Below the pieces are notes generated by a model. The model saw only the letters and a list, made by a program, of their open reading frames with translations. It was not told the DNA's origin and did not search any database. Below are positions 18,099 to 26,391 of a stretch of 64,000 nucleotides of DNA, in pieces. Numbering within the stretch: the stretch's first letter is position 1; each line of letters begins with the position of its first letter. The DNA comes from Catellatospora citrea (GTDB lineage Bacteria > Actinomycetota > Actinomycetes > Mycobacteriales > Micromonosporaceae): positions 7,440,001 through 7,504,000 of the forward strand of contig NZ_RAPR01000001.1 of assembly GCF_003610235.1 (NCBI RefSeq), in the 5' to 3' direction. The translations under genes and the position numbers were made by a program.

Positions 18099-20360
18099 TC
18101 AGGAGCGGCCGGGCTCGTGGCGGCGCAGTGCCAGGCGGGTCAGGAAGATCAGGACGATCATCTGCACGCCGAGCAGGACCATGCACTTGATCCAGTTCTC
18201 GGCGGTGTGCGTGAACAGCGGGTCCTGGAAGGTCTTGGGCAGCATCGCGCCGACGTCGACCGTGGCCGCCGCCGCGCCGAAGCCCCAGCGGGTCGGGAAG
18301 ATCCAGGAGATGATCTCCATGACCTGCTGTCCGGCCAGCACGAACAGGCCGCCGGAGAACACCAGCTGCGCCATGACCAGGACCACCATGATCGGGGTGG
18401 TCTGCTCCGTGGTGCGGGCCAGCGCGCTGACGAGCAGGCCGAACACCGTGGACACCAGCGAGATGCCGACCATGGCGACGATGATCTCCGCCGTCTGGCT
18501 CGGGATGACCAGCGACTCGGTCGGCGGGCCCTCGAACAGCGTCAGGTAGACGAACAGCGCCACCTGCGCGGTGTTGATGATGAAGAAGACCGTGAGCTTC
18601 GAACTCAGATAGGCCGCGGCCGACACCCCCACCGCCCGTTCCCGGGCGTAGATCGGCGCTTCGGCGACGATCTCCCGGACCGAGGCGGCGGTGCCCAGGA
18701 AGGCCGCGCCGGTCACCAGCACCACCAGGAGCTGTTGTGCCTGCAGGCTGAAGCCGGGCAGCTTGACCAGGCCGTCCGAGCCCGGGACCGTATAGGCCAG
18801 CACCGCCAGGATCAGCGGCATGGCCAGCAGGAACGCGCTGAAGCCCCGGTCGGACAGGATCACGTTGATCATCCGGAGGCAGAGCGTGAAGTACTGCCGG
18901 ATCGGCGCGCTCGGGTTCCTGGCGAACAGCGAGAACTTCCGCCGGTCGATGTTCGCCCGGCCGGGTTTCGCGGCGGCCACGTTGGGCCGGACCCGGGCCA
19001 GGGCGTCGTCGACGCTGACCGAGGCGGGCTCGGCGTCGTCGGCAGGGTCGGGCACGGGCAGCACCGCGACGGGCTCGGTGAGGTCGGGCTCGTCGGTGCG
19101 CTGCGTCGGCACCAGCGGCTGCTGGGTGGTGGTCGGGTCGAACACCACGTCGGCCGGGGCGGGCGGCACCGGCAGCACGGCGGGCTCGGTCCGGTTGGTC
19201 GGGGTGACCGCGCTGACGTAGCGGGCGTACAGCGGGGAGTTGCGGAAGGCGCGGGTCCACCGCTCCGGCTCTTCGGTGATCTTCGTGAAGACGTCGGCGT
19301 AGTCCTCGGCGCCGAAGAAGCCGAGCAGCTGGTCCGGCGGGCCGAAGTAGCCCATCGTGCCGCCCAGGCACATCACCAGCACCCGGTCGCAGATGTCGAG
19401 GTGCAGCACGCTGTGGGTGACGACGACGACGGTCTTGCCCTTGTCGGCCAGCTCCCGCAGCTCGCCCATCACCTCCTTGTCCAGCGCCGGGTCCAGGCCC
19501 GAGGTGGGCTCGTCCAGGCACAGCAGCGACGGCTCGGTGAGCAGCTCCATGGCGACCGAGGCGCGCTTGCGCTGGCCGCCGGAGAGCACGTCGATGCGGG
19601 CCTTGGCGCGCTGGGTGAGCCGCATGGTGTCCATGACCTCGTCGACCTTGGCCCAGCGCACCTTGCGCGGCACGTCGTCGGCGAAGCGCAGCGCGGCCGC
19701 GAAGCGCAGCGCGGTGCGCACCTTGAGCTGCTTGTGCAGCACGTCGTCCTGGGGCACCATGCCGATGCGGTAGCGCAGCTGGGCGTAGTCGGCGTAGAGG
19801 TCGCGCCCGCCGTACCAGAGCCGGCCCTGGGTGGCGGGGCGCAGCCCGGTCAGCGCCTTGAGCAGCGTGGACTTGCCGCAGCCACTGGGGCCGATCAGGG
19901 CGAGCAGGCTGCCCTCGGGCAGGGCGAAGCTGACGTCGTCGATGAGCACCTTGTTGCCCAGGCGCACCGTGAGGTCGTCGGCGATGATCGACGCGGGGCC
20001 GGTGTCGACGTGGTCGTGCAGCTGCACGCCGTCGAAGAGCAGCTCGTGCCGCCCGATCGAGACGATGTCGCCGGCGTGCATCAGCGTCGCCTTCTGCACC
20101 TGGCGTCCATTGAGGAAGGTGCCGTTGCGGCTGCCCAGGTCGACGATGTGGAAGGCGTCGCCGAGGCGTCGCAGCTCGGCGTGGTGGCGTGAGGCCTGCA
20201 GGTCGGCCAGCACGATGTCGTTGTCGGCGTCGCGCCCGAGCCGGGTGCGGATCGAGCCGTCGGCGGCGGCCGTCTGTCCGGAGCCGACCGCGGGGTCGGC
20301 GGGCGCGGCGGCGCTCTTGCGGCGTCGAGGCGTGCGGGAGGTGGAGGGGTCTGTTGACAC
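18099..20360 (-). CDS. FHA domain - ABC ATPase - ABC2 permease fusion (Rv1747-like)
   Basis: 753 residues. After a basic, Pro/Ala-rich N-terminus comes one FHA domain (RLGRDADNDIVLADLQASRHHAEL ... LGSRNGTFLNG, about 40-120) that binds phosphothreonine. Next an ABCG-type ATPase: Walker A GPSGCGKST (157-165), signature LSGGQ (259-263), Walker B LLCLDEP. A Pro/Glu-rich linker (about 395-505) leads to six membrane helices of the ABC2 type. The layout is like mycobacterial Rv1747, which has two FHA domains and is linked to PIM export and controlled by Ser/Thr kinases. The start is GTG 20360, eight or nine bases after AAGGA; the frame stays open upstream without a better site. Kinase at 24910 is a candidate partner. 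Confidence 0.9.
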   Translation of the reverse strand: MSTDPSTSRTPRRRKSAAAPADPAVGSGQTAAADGSIRTRLGRDADNDIVLADLQASRHHAELRRLGDAFHIVDLGSRNGTFLNGRQVQKATLMHAGDIVSIGRHELLFDGVQLHDHVDTGPASIIADDLTVRLGNKVLIDDVSFALPEGSLLALIGPSGCGKSTLLKALTGLRPATQGRLWYGGRDLYADYAQLRYRIGMVPQDDVLHKQLKVRTALRFAAALRFADDVPRKVRWAKVDEVMDTMRLTQRAKARIDVLSGGQRKRASVAMELLTEPSLLCLDEPTSGLDPALDKEVMGELRELADKGKTVVVVTHSVLHLDICDRVLVMCLGGTMGYFGPPDQLLGFFGAEDYADVFTKITEEPERWTRAFRNSPLYARYVSAVTPTNRTEPAVLPVPPAPADVVFDPTTTQQPLVPTQRTDEPDLTEPVAVLPVPDPADDAEPASVSVDDALARVRPNVAAAKPGRANIDRRKFSLFARNPSAPIRQYFTLCLRMINVILSDRGFSAFLLAMPLILAVLAYTVPGSDGLVKLPGFSLQAQQLLVVLVTGAAFLGTAASVREIVAEAPIYARERAVGVSAAAYLSSKLTVFFIINTAQVALFVYLTLFEGPPTESLVIPSQTAEIIVAMVGISLVSTVFGLLVSALARTTEQTTPIMVVLVMAQLVFSGGLFVLAGQQVMEIISWIFPTRWGFGAAAATVDVGAMLPKTFQDPLFTHTAENWIKCMVLLGVQMIVLIFLTRLALRRHEPGRS

Positions 20361-20835
20361 TCGCACATCCTTGCGGCAAGACCAGTGCAGATCAAGCGCC
20401 ATCCGGTCGGATCCGGCCGCCGTCGGGAACCCGATCGAGCAGGGGGCGGCCCGCGCGTCCGGGTGATATTCCCGCACCATCGTGAAGATCGTCACGGCGG
20501 CGGTGTTCGGCGCACGCGGATTTCGGAGCTAAGGTGGTCGAGGTCGGTGCGTGGACAGTGTCCCCGGGCCTCACTTACAAAAGCCTTCACGGAATACCGT
20601 TCGGCTGGAGCCGTGTCGCGCCACTCGCCGCGAGGCGACCGCACGCACCGACCATAAATCTCGCAGTTGCCCGCCCGCTCCGGTGCCCGATCATCACCGG
20701 AGCGGGCGGTGCTCTCTGCCCGCGACAGGGTGGCTGCCGTCGTTACTTCGGCGAGACTACCAACAAACTCGCGTGAAATCCATCGGCGTCTCTTGATCGT
20801 GTCGCGCCGCGGATAACGCCGGCTCATGACGTGCA
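20361..20835. other. 475-bp divergent intergenic region
   Basis: Lies between the FHA-ABC gene (minus) and the antiporter gene (plus). It holds their promoters and one perfect hairpin (next entry). Several short frames cross it, none with a good Shine-Dalgarno or recognisable product. Confidence 0.5.
20671..20709. terminator. Orphan perfect 15-bp hairpin in a divergent promoter gap
   Basis: CCGCCCGCTCCGGTG (20671-20685) pairs perfectly with CACCGGAGCGGGCGG (20695-20709). No annotated gene ends here, so it may terminate a small RNA or be part of a 5' leader. Confidence 0.6.
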
Positions 20836-22371
20836 ATGAGCGGTATGGACCAACGCACCGTCATCCTCCTGCTGCTGGTGCTCGGTCTGCTCTGCGTACC
20901 GGTCGGCGCGCGGCTGCGGCTGCCGGCCCCCGTGGTGGCCACCGTTCTCGGCGCCGCGCTCGGCCTGCTGCCCGGCCACGCGCTGTCCCTGCACCCCGAG
21001 GTCATCCTGCCCGTGCTGCTGCCGCCGCTGCTGTTCGCCGCCGTGCAGCGCAGCTCCTGGCGGCGCTTCGCGCGCGGCTGGAAGCCCATCCTGCTGCTGG
21101 CCGTCGCCCTGGTCTTCGTGACCACGGCCGCGGTCGCCGCCGTCGCGGCCACCGTCCACCCCGCCCTGCCGCTGGGCGCGGCCGTGGTGCTCGGCGCGAT
21201 CACCTCCCCGCCCGACCCGGCCGCCGTGTCCGCGATGGCCGGGCGGCTGGGCCTGCCCCGGCGCACCGTGACCCTGCTGGAAGGGGAAGGGCTGTTCAAC
21301 GACGTCACCGCGCTGACCATCTACCAGGTCGCGGTGGCCGGAGTGCTCACCGGGACGCTGTCGGTCTGGAGCGCGGTCGCCTCGTTCGGCTACACGGCCG
21401 CGGTCGGCGCGGGTGTCGGCCTGGCTGCCGGGATCGTCTTCGGCTGGCTGTTCGACCGGCTGCCGACCGCCGAGCTGCGGGCCGGGCTGAGCCTGCTCAC
21501 CCCGTACGCCGCGTATCTCACCGCCGACTCGGTGCACGCCAGCGGGGTGCTGGCGGTGCTCGCGGCCGGGTTCTGGCTGGGCGCGACCCGGGCCGACCCC
21601 GACGACGTGGCCGGGCGGCTGTCCGGGCGCAACTTCTGGGACGTGGTGGAGGAGCTGGTCACCGGCTTCACCTTCGGGCTGATCGGGCTGGAGTTCATCG
21701 AGGCGCTCGACGACCTCGACGCGGGCGTGTGGCCGTACGCCCGCTTCGCGATCTTGATCTGCCTCACCCTGGTGGCGGTGCGCTTCGCGTGGATGTTCGG
21801 CGTCGGCGGGCTGACGAAGCGGATGCGCTCGCGCGATCCCGCGGACGTGCCGGTCGGGTGGGGCGAGACCCTGATCGTGGCGTGGGCGGGCATGCGCGGG
21901 GTGGTGACCATCGCGACCGCGCTGGCGCTGCCCCGGGACTTCCCGGCCCGCTCGCAGATCGTGTTCGTGGCGGCGGTGGTCGCCGTGGTCACCCTGCTGC
22001 TGCCCGGTGTGACGCTGCCCTGGCTCGTCAACCGGCTCGGGCTGAGCACCGGTGCGAAGCGCCGCCGCCAGGCCGAACAGGAGGTCATCGCGATGGCCCA
22101 GGAGGCCGGGCAACGCCGGCTGGAGCAGCTGCAGGCCGACGGCACGGTGAGCGCGGAGACCGCGCACCGGCTGGCGCAGTGGCAGCGCGCCATCCTCGTC
22201 GACGAGGAGGCGGAGGACGACGACTGGGTACGCCAGCGCCAGCGCCTCGGCGACGTGCGGGCGCAGCTGCTGGCGGCCTCGCGGGCCGCGGTGCTCGACC
22301 ACCGGACGCGCGAGCCGGAGGCCGTGGACGACGTGCTGCGCCGGCTGGACCTGCACAGTGCCGTCTACTAG
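20836..22371 (+). CDS. Na+/H+ antiporter, CPA1 family
   Basis: 511 residues with about 12 membrane helices: LLLLVLGLLCVPVGARLRLP at the start, the family signature GAITSPPDPAAVSAM (ion-site Asp), and LLEGEGLFNDVTALTIY. The segment WAGMRGVVTIATALALP is also CPA1-typical. The last ~100 residues are cytoplasmic, helical and charged (RRRQAEQEVIAMAQEAGQRRLEQL), probably regulatory. Exchanges external protons for cytoplasmic Na+, aiding pH and salt homeostasis. Start at ATG 20836 or, nine bases on, 20845; neither has a strong Shine-Dalgarno. Confidence 0.9.
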   Translation: MSGMDQRTVILLLLVLGLLCVPVGARLRLPAPVVATVLGAALGLLPGHALSLHPEVILPVLLPPLLFAAVQRSSWRRFARGWKPILLLAVALVFVTTAAVAAVAATVHPALPLGAAVVLGAITSPPDPAAVSAMAGRLGLPRRTVTLLEGEGLFNDVTALTIYQVAVAGVLTGTLSVWSAVASFGYTAAVGAGVGLAAGIVFGWLFDRLPTAELRAGLSLLTPYAAYLTADSVHASGVLAVLAAGFWLGATRADPDDVAGRLSGRNFWDVVEELVTGFTFGLIGLEFIEALDDLDAGVWPYARFAILICLTLVAVRFAWMFGVGGLTKRMRSRDPADVPVGWGETLIVAWAGMRGVVTIATALALPRDFPARSQIVFVAAVVAVVTLLLPGVTLPWLVNRLGLSTGAKRRRQAEQEVIAMAQEAGQRRLEQLQADGTVSAETAHRLAQWQRAILVDEEAEDDDWVRQRQRLGDVRAQLLAASRAAVLDHRTREPEAVDDVLRRLDLHSAVY

Positions 22372-22474
22372 TGGTCCCGGCGTGTCCCACCGGTCGCCGC
22401 TCCGTTCGAAGCGATGCTGTCCTAGCCGCGTGACCTGCGGTTATGTATCTGTTCCGAGATGGAAGGCGGTCTCG

Positions 22475-23092
22475 ATGAGACCATGGCGAATGTTCGCCGC
22501 GCTCGCCGGCCTCGCGCTGGCGACGGCCCTGACCGGCGGCGCCGCGCAGGCCGCGCCACCGGCCGGGCACGACTGCATCACGCCCTCGGGCGCGAACCTC
22601 AACCAGATCTACGGCATCAAAGAGCGCATCGTCAGCCCGCCGATCTGCCTGGAGGTGCGCGCCGGCGAGCGGTGGGTGGTGCTGGCGAACTCGTGGACCA
22701 CGGCGGCCGGCCCCGACGGAGCCGTCTACCCGGCCGGGTACACCCCCGAACTGCCCGCCCCGATCGACGACTTCAGCGCGAAGTTCCACATCGCCAAGTA
22801 CGTGATCGACGGCGGCACCGACCAGGAGCGGGTCGTCGTCGCAGGCCCCGAGGTGCTGCGGACGTTCGTGGGCGCGGACGGACTGCCGTTCGCGACCTTC
22901 CCGTCGCCCGCGCTCAAGCCGCTGCGTCCGGGCACGCACACGTTCGCCGTGTACGTCGTCATGTCCGCGCAGCACTGCGACGGCCTCGGCGTCAACGTCG
23001 AGCTGAACTGCCTGCCCGCGGGACTGACCGAGTGGTTCCCGCAGACGCCGTTCGAGGTGGTCGGCAAGTACGGGACGCCGGGGCGGCCCTGA
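22475..23092 (+). CDS. Secreted protein of unknown function (205 aa)
   Basis: Signal peptide (MFAALAGLALATALTGGAAQAAPP) with an AQA-type cleavage site, then ~180 residues with four cysteines (HDCITPSG, PPICLEV, QHCDGLG, LNCLPAG) probably forming two disulfides. No family recognised; the beta-rich pattern (GTHTFAVYVVMSAQHCDGL) suggests an immunoglobulin-like fold. Start chosen at ATG 22475 after GGAAGGCGG; the frame is open upstream to 22358. Followed by a strong terminator. Confidence 0.75.
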   Translation: MRPWRMFAALAGLALATALTGGAAQAAPPAGHDCITPSGANLNQIYGIKERIVSPPICLEVRAGERWVVLANSWTTAAGPDGAVYPAGYTPELPAPIDDFSAKFHIAKYVIDGGTDQERVVVAGPEVLRTFVGADGLPFATFPSPALKPLRPGTHTFAVYVVMSAQHCDGLGVNVELNCLPAGLTEWFPQTPFEVVGKYGTPGRP

Positions 23093-23104
23093 GCCGTGCC
23101 GACG

Positions 23105-23134
23105 GGTGGCGCCCCCGCGGACGGGGGCGCCACC
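23105..23134 (+). terminator. Hairpin terminator
   Basis: Perfect 13-bp stem GGTGGCGCCCCCG / CGGGGGCGCCACC with a 4-base loop, 12 bases after the stop of the secreted protein gene. Confidence 0.75.
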
Positions 23135-23264
23135 GGTCATCCGCGCGTCACGGACTCGTGCAGGTCGACGTCGGCGGGTTGTCGGTCCCGCGGTGGTCGC
23201 CCAGGAAACCGAACGTGATCAACCGCGTCGGCAATGGTTGCGCCGTGCTATCGCGGGTGCGAGC

Positions 23265-23801
23265 ATGTGCGGCGTGTCGATGTCCGCGGTACGCCGCAAC
23301 GCCTGGTGGGTGCTGCCCGAGCTGCTGGCGCTGGCGTCGGTGGCCGGGCTGTTCGCCGTGGCGGCGCCCGCGGACCTGAAGGACGTGCTCGCCGACCGCG
23401 TCGCGGTGATCCTGGCGCAGTCGTCGCCGTCCGAGCACCACCAGCACGGCCACGACGTCGCCGCCGAGGACACCGTGCTGTGCACGGCGGAGACCATGGG
23501 CATGGAGCCCGCCGACGCGACCCGGGTGGCCGACGTGCGCGTGGTGTACGCGTACTTCTTCTGTGCCGCCGGGGAGCCGGGCCAGCCGTGGGACTTCGCC
23601 GCCCGCATCTCCGGGCCCGTCGTCGTCGAGCTGACCGGTCCGCCGCAGGTGCGCATCGCCGAGGCGGGGCTGGGCTATCCCGACCGGGTCAAGGCCATGC
23701 TGCCCGACCAGTACGAGCCGTGGGCCTTCGGCGGCTTCCACGACCCGAGCCTGCCGAACGCGCTGCAGCAGCGCTATCTCGACGAGGTCGCCAAGGCCTG
23801 A
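23265..23801 (+). CDS. Exported or membrane-anchored protein of unknown function
   Basis: 178 residues. Start MCGVSMSAVRRNAWWVLPELLALASVAGLFAV indicates an N-terminal membrane helix or uncleaved signal. Then a His-rich patch (SPSEHHQHGHD) that could bind metal, two cysteines (TVLCTAE, YFFCAAG) and a C-terminal domain (DRVKAMLPDQYEPWAFGGFH). I do not recognise the family. Start is uncertain: ATG 23265 or 23280; the frame is open to 23106 but that part runs through a terminator. Similar gene-by-gene layout with the upstream secreted protein may mean a shared role at the surface. Confidence 0.6.
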   Translation: MCGVSMSAVRRNAWWVLPELLALASVAGLFAVAAPADLKDVLADRVAVILAQSSPSEHHQHGHDVAAEDTVLCTAETMGMEPADATRVADVRVVYAYFFCAAGEPGQPWDFAARISGPVVVELTGPPQVRIAEAGLGYPDRVKAMLPDQYEPWAFGGFHDPSLPNALQQRYLDEVAKA

Positions 23802-23877
23802 GCAGCACCGCAACGCCGACGCGGCGGTCCGGGGCCGCAGGCGTCACGGCCCCCGCCGCACCGGATCGGTGGGCGAC

Positions 23878-23883
23878 TACGCT
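23878..23883 (+). promoter_or_regulatory. -10 box TACGCT of the Gfo/Idh gene (leaderless)
   Basis: TACGCT ends 7 bases before ATG 23891; no Shine-Dalgarno. Confidence 0.45.
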
Positions 23884-23890
23884 GATCATC

Positions 23891-24799
23891 ATGCGATTCG
23901 GATTGTTCGGCACGGGCTACTGGGCGGAGCAGACCCAGGGCGCGGCACTGGTGGCCCACCCCGAGGCGGAGCTCGTCGGCGTATGGGGCCGCGATCCGGC
24001 CAAGGCCGCCGCACTCGCGTCGCGGCTGGGCACCCGGCCCTACGCCGATGCCGACGCGCTGATCGCCGACGTGGACGCGATCGCGGTGGCGCTGCCGCCC
24101 GACGTGCAGGCGCCGATCGCGGAACGGGCCGCCCGCGCGGGCCGCCACCTGCTGCTGGACAAGCCGCTGGCGCTGAGCACCGCCGACGCCGACCGGGTGG
24201 TCGACGCCGTCGCGGAGACCGGCGTGGCCAGCGTGGTCTTCTTCACCGGCCGCTTCGACCCGGACGTCACGCAGTCGCTGGAGCAGGCGTGCGCCGCGGG
24301 CGGCTGGAGCTCGGCCCGGGTCACCATGTACGCCTCGATCTTCGCGCAGGGCGGCCCGTACAGCGAGTCGGCCTGGCGCAAGGTGCACGGCGGCCTGTGG
24401 GACATCGGCCCGCACGCGCTGTCGCGGCTGCTGCCCGTGCTGGGCCCGGTGACCGAGGTGACCTCGCTGGCCGGCGCGCACGCGACCAGCCACGTGCTGG
24501 CCCGCCACGAAAGCGGCGCGGTCAGCGTGCTGATGCTCACGCTGGACGCCCCGCCGACGGCGCTGCTGTTCGAGTACCAGCTGCACGGCGAGGCCGGCGT
24601 GCTGGACCTGCCGGGCGGCTCCGGCGACCCGGTGGCCGCCTTCGGCCGGGCGATCGACGAGCTGCTCGCCCAGGCGCGCCATCCCGGCGAGGGCGGCCCG
24701 GCGCACCCGTGCGATGTGCGCTTCGCGCGCGAGGTCGTGTCGGTGCTGGAGGCGGCGCAGCTGTCCCAACAGGAGGGACGTACGGTCGCCGTCCGGTGA
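23891..24799 (+). CDS. Gfo/Idh/MocA-family oxidoreductase
   Basis: 302 residues. N-terminal Rossmann fold MRFGLFGTGYWAE (GxGxxA-like), then VDAIAVALPPDVQAPIAERAARAGRHLLLDKPLALS, in which the DKPLA (usually EKP) lysine is the family's catalytic residue. C-terminal alpha/beta domain with GGLWDIGPHALSRLLPVLG. NAD(P)-dependent oxidation or reduction of a sugar, inositol or related alcohol; no substrate can be named from context. Leaderless start. The upstream frame is open to 23234 but lacks signals. Confidence 0.88.
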   Translation: MRFGLFGTGYWAEQTQGAALVAHPEAELVGVWGRDPAKAAALASRLGTRPYADADALIADVDAIAVALPPDVQAPIAERAARAGRHLLLDKPLALSTADADRVVDAVAETGVASVVFFTGRFDPDVTQSLEQACAAGGWSSARVTMYASIFAQGGPYSESAWRKVHGGLWDIGPHALSRLLPVLGPVTEVTSLAGAHATSHVLARHESGAVSVLMLTLDAPPTALLFEYQLHGEAGVLDLPGGSGDPVAAFGRAIDELLAQARHPGEGGPAHPCDVRFAREVVSVLEAAQLSQQEGRTVAVR

Positions 24800-24909
24800 C
24801 CGGTGCCGCGAGGTCGCGGACCGGTGGGCAGCTGGATCGTTCAAGCGATCCGCAATCGTGTCCGGGCAACCGTTGACACCACAGCGGATCATGCAGCAAC
24901 GTGCCGTTC

Positions 24910-26295
24910 ATGACCGAGTACGCCTACCCGCTGCGCGCCGGCGACCTGATGGTCGAGCGGTATCGACTGATCGACAGGATCGGCGTCGGCGGCATGGCGG
25001 TCATCTGGCGGGCCCGTGACGAGACGCTCGACCGCCTCGTCGCGCTGAAGGTGCTCGACCCTCGCCTGTACGGCGACGAGCGCCTGCGCGAGCTGGCCCG
25101 GCGGGAGGCGTGGGCGGTGGCCCGCCTCAACCACCCGGACGTGGCCGGGGTGCACGACTTCGTGCGCACCAGCACCCCGGACGGGCAGGAGATCGCGGTC
25201 ATCGTGCTCCAGCTGGTGGCCGGGGAGCCGCTGGCCGACCGGATCGCGCTGGGTGCGCTGCCCTGGCGGGAGGCGGTGCGCATCGGCGTACGCATCGCCG
25301 CCGTGCTGGAGGTGGCGCACCGCCGGGGCGTGGTGCACCGCGACATCACCCCGGACAACGTGATGGTGCACGGGGAGCAGGTCACCGTCCTCGACTTCGG
25401 CATCGCCGCCCGCGTCGGCGAACCCGACGACGACAGCACCGGCGCCAGCTTCGGCACCCCGGCGTACGTCGCCCCCGAACGCCTCGACGGCATGCCCGCC
25501 GAACCCGCCACGGACGTCTACGCCCTCGGCGTGGTGCTGTACGAGATGCTCACCGGCCGGCCGCCGTTCCGGGTGCGCGGCTGGGACGACGTCGCCGCCG
25601 ACCACGGCCCGGTGGTGCCGCCCGACGTGCCTGAGCTGCCCCGCTCGGTGGCCGCGATGGTGACCGCCGCGCTGCGCCGCGACCCCGCCGGCCGCCCGTC
25701 GGCCGCCGAGGTGGCCCGGGTGCTGCGGGCGGTGCCCGCGCGCTCGCCGCGGCGCCTGCTGCCGATGGCGGTCGTGGCGGCCGGGGTCGCCGTGCTCGGC
25801 GCGCTGGTGTGGACGCTGCCCACCCGCGAGTCGCCGCGCGACCCGGGCCAGGCGGTGGGCACGCCACCGGCGAGCACCCCCGGCTTCGGCGCGCAGTCCG
25901 CGTCGCCGGCCCCGTCCGGCTCGACCTCCCCGACCCCCGCCCTCTCGCCCACCGCGAACGGCTCGCGGCCCGCGCCGAGCACGCCGCCCCCGGCGGGGCA
26001 GAGCCCGTCGCCGTTGCCCGTGCTCACCGTCAAGCAGGCGCAGGATGCCGCGCTGAAGACGATCGACGACGCCGCCCGCGACGGCAAGGTGCGCACCGAC
26101 GTCGCGACCGACCTGCGCAACACCGTGAACAACCTGGTCCAGGCCAGGCCGACCGGCGCGCTGCTGGCAGCCCAGGTGCAGGCGGCCCACGCGAAGATCG
26201 ACCAGCGGGTGGGCGAGGCAGGCACGCTGGCCTGGGAGGTCGGCGAGCAGTTGCACCGCGACGTCGCGGCGCTGGCGCGGTCGCTGGAGGCCTGA
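24910..26295 (+). CDS. Membrane Ser/Thr protein kinase (PknB-like catalytic domain)
   Basis: 461 residues. The Hanks-type kinase domain spans ~15-275: glycine loop IGVGGMA, catalytic Lys47 (VALK), HRD at 143-145, DFG at 162-164 and YVAPE. HRDITPDN is a variant of HRDIKPEN: the usual Lys is Thr, as in Ser/Thr kinases with weaker or altered activity, worth checking. One membrane helix follows (about 287-305), then an extracellular Ser/Pro/Thr-rich stretch and a helical C-terminal domain without PASTA repeats. Signals across the membrane by phosphorylating cytoplasmic targets, perhaps the FHA-ABC transporter nearby. Start ATG 24910; GTG 24901 is possible. Confidence 0.9.
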   Translation: MTEYAYPLRAGDLMVERYRLIDRIGVGGMAVIWRARDETLDRLVALKVLDPRLYGDERLRELARREAWAVARLNHPDVAGVHDFVRTSTPDGQEIAVIVLQLVAGEPLADRIALGALPWREAVRIGVRIAAVLEVAHRRGVVHRDITPDNVMVHGEQVTVLDFGIAARVGEPDDDSTGASFGTPAYVAPERLDGMPAEPATDVYALGVVLYEMLTGRPPFRVRGWDDVAADHGPVVPPDVPELPRSVAAMVTAALRRDPAGRPSAAEVARVLRAVPARSPRRLLPMAVVAAGVAVLGALVWTLPTRESPRDPGQAVGTPPASTPGFGAQSASPAPSGSTSPTPALSPTANGSRPAPSTPPPAGQSPSPLPVLTVKQAQDAALKTIDDAARDGKVRTDVATDLRNTVNNLVQARPTGALLAAQVQAAHAKIDQRVGEAGTLAWEVGEQLHRDVAALARSLEA

Positions 26296-26312
26296 GGGCC
26301 GGGAAAAGCTAC

Positions 26313-26343
26313 GGGCCGGGCGACCGTTGAGGTCACCCGGCCC
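26313..26343. terminator. Bidirectional terminator between kinase and GH1 genes
   Basis: GGGCCGGGCGACC pairs with GGTCACCCGGCCC, one mismatch, in the gap between convergent genes. Confidence 0.7.
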
Positions 26344-26391
26344 AGTCACCCGGCAGCGTGGACGCGAGGGTCTCCCACCGCCGAGGAGGCT

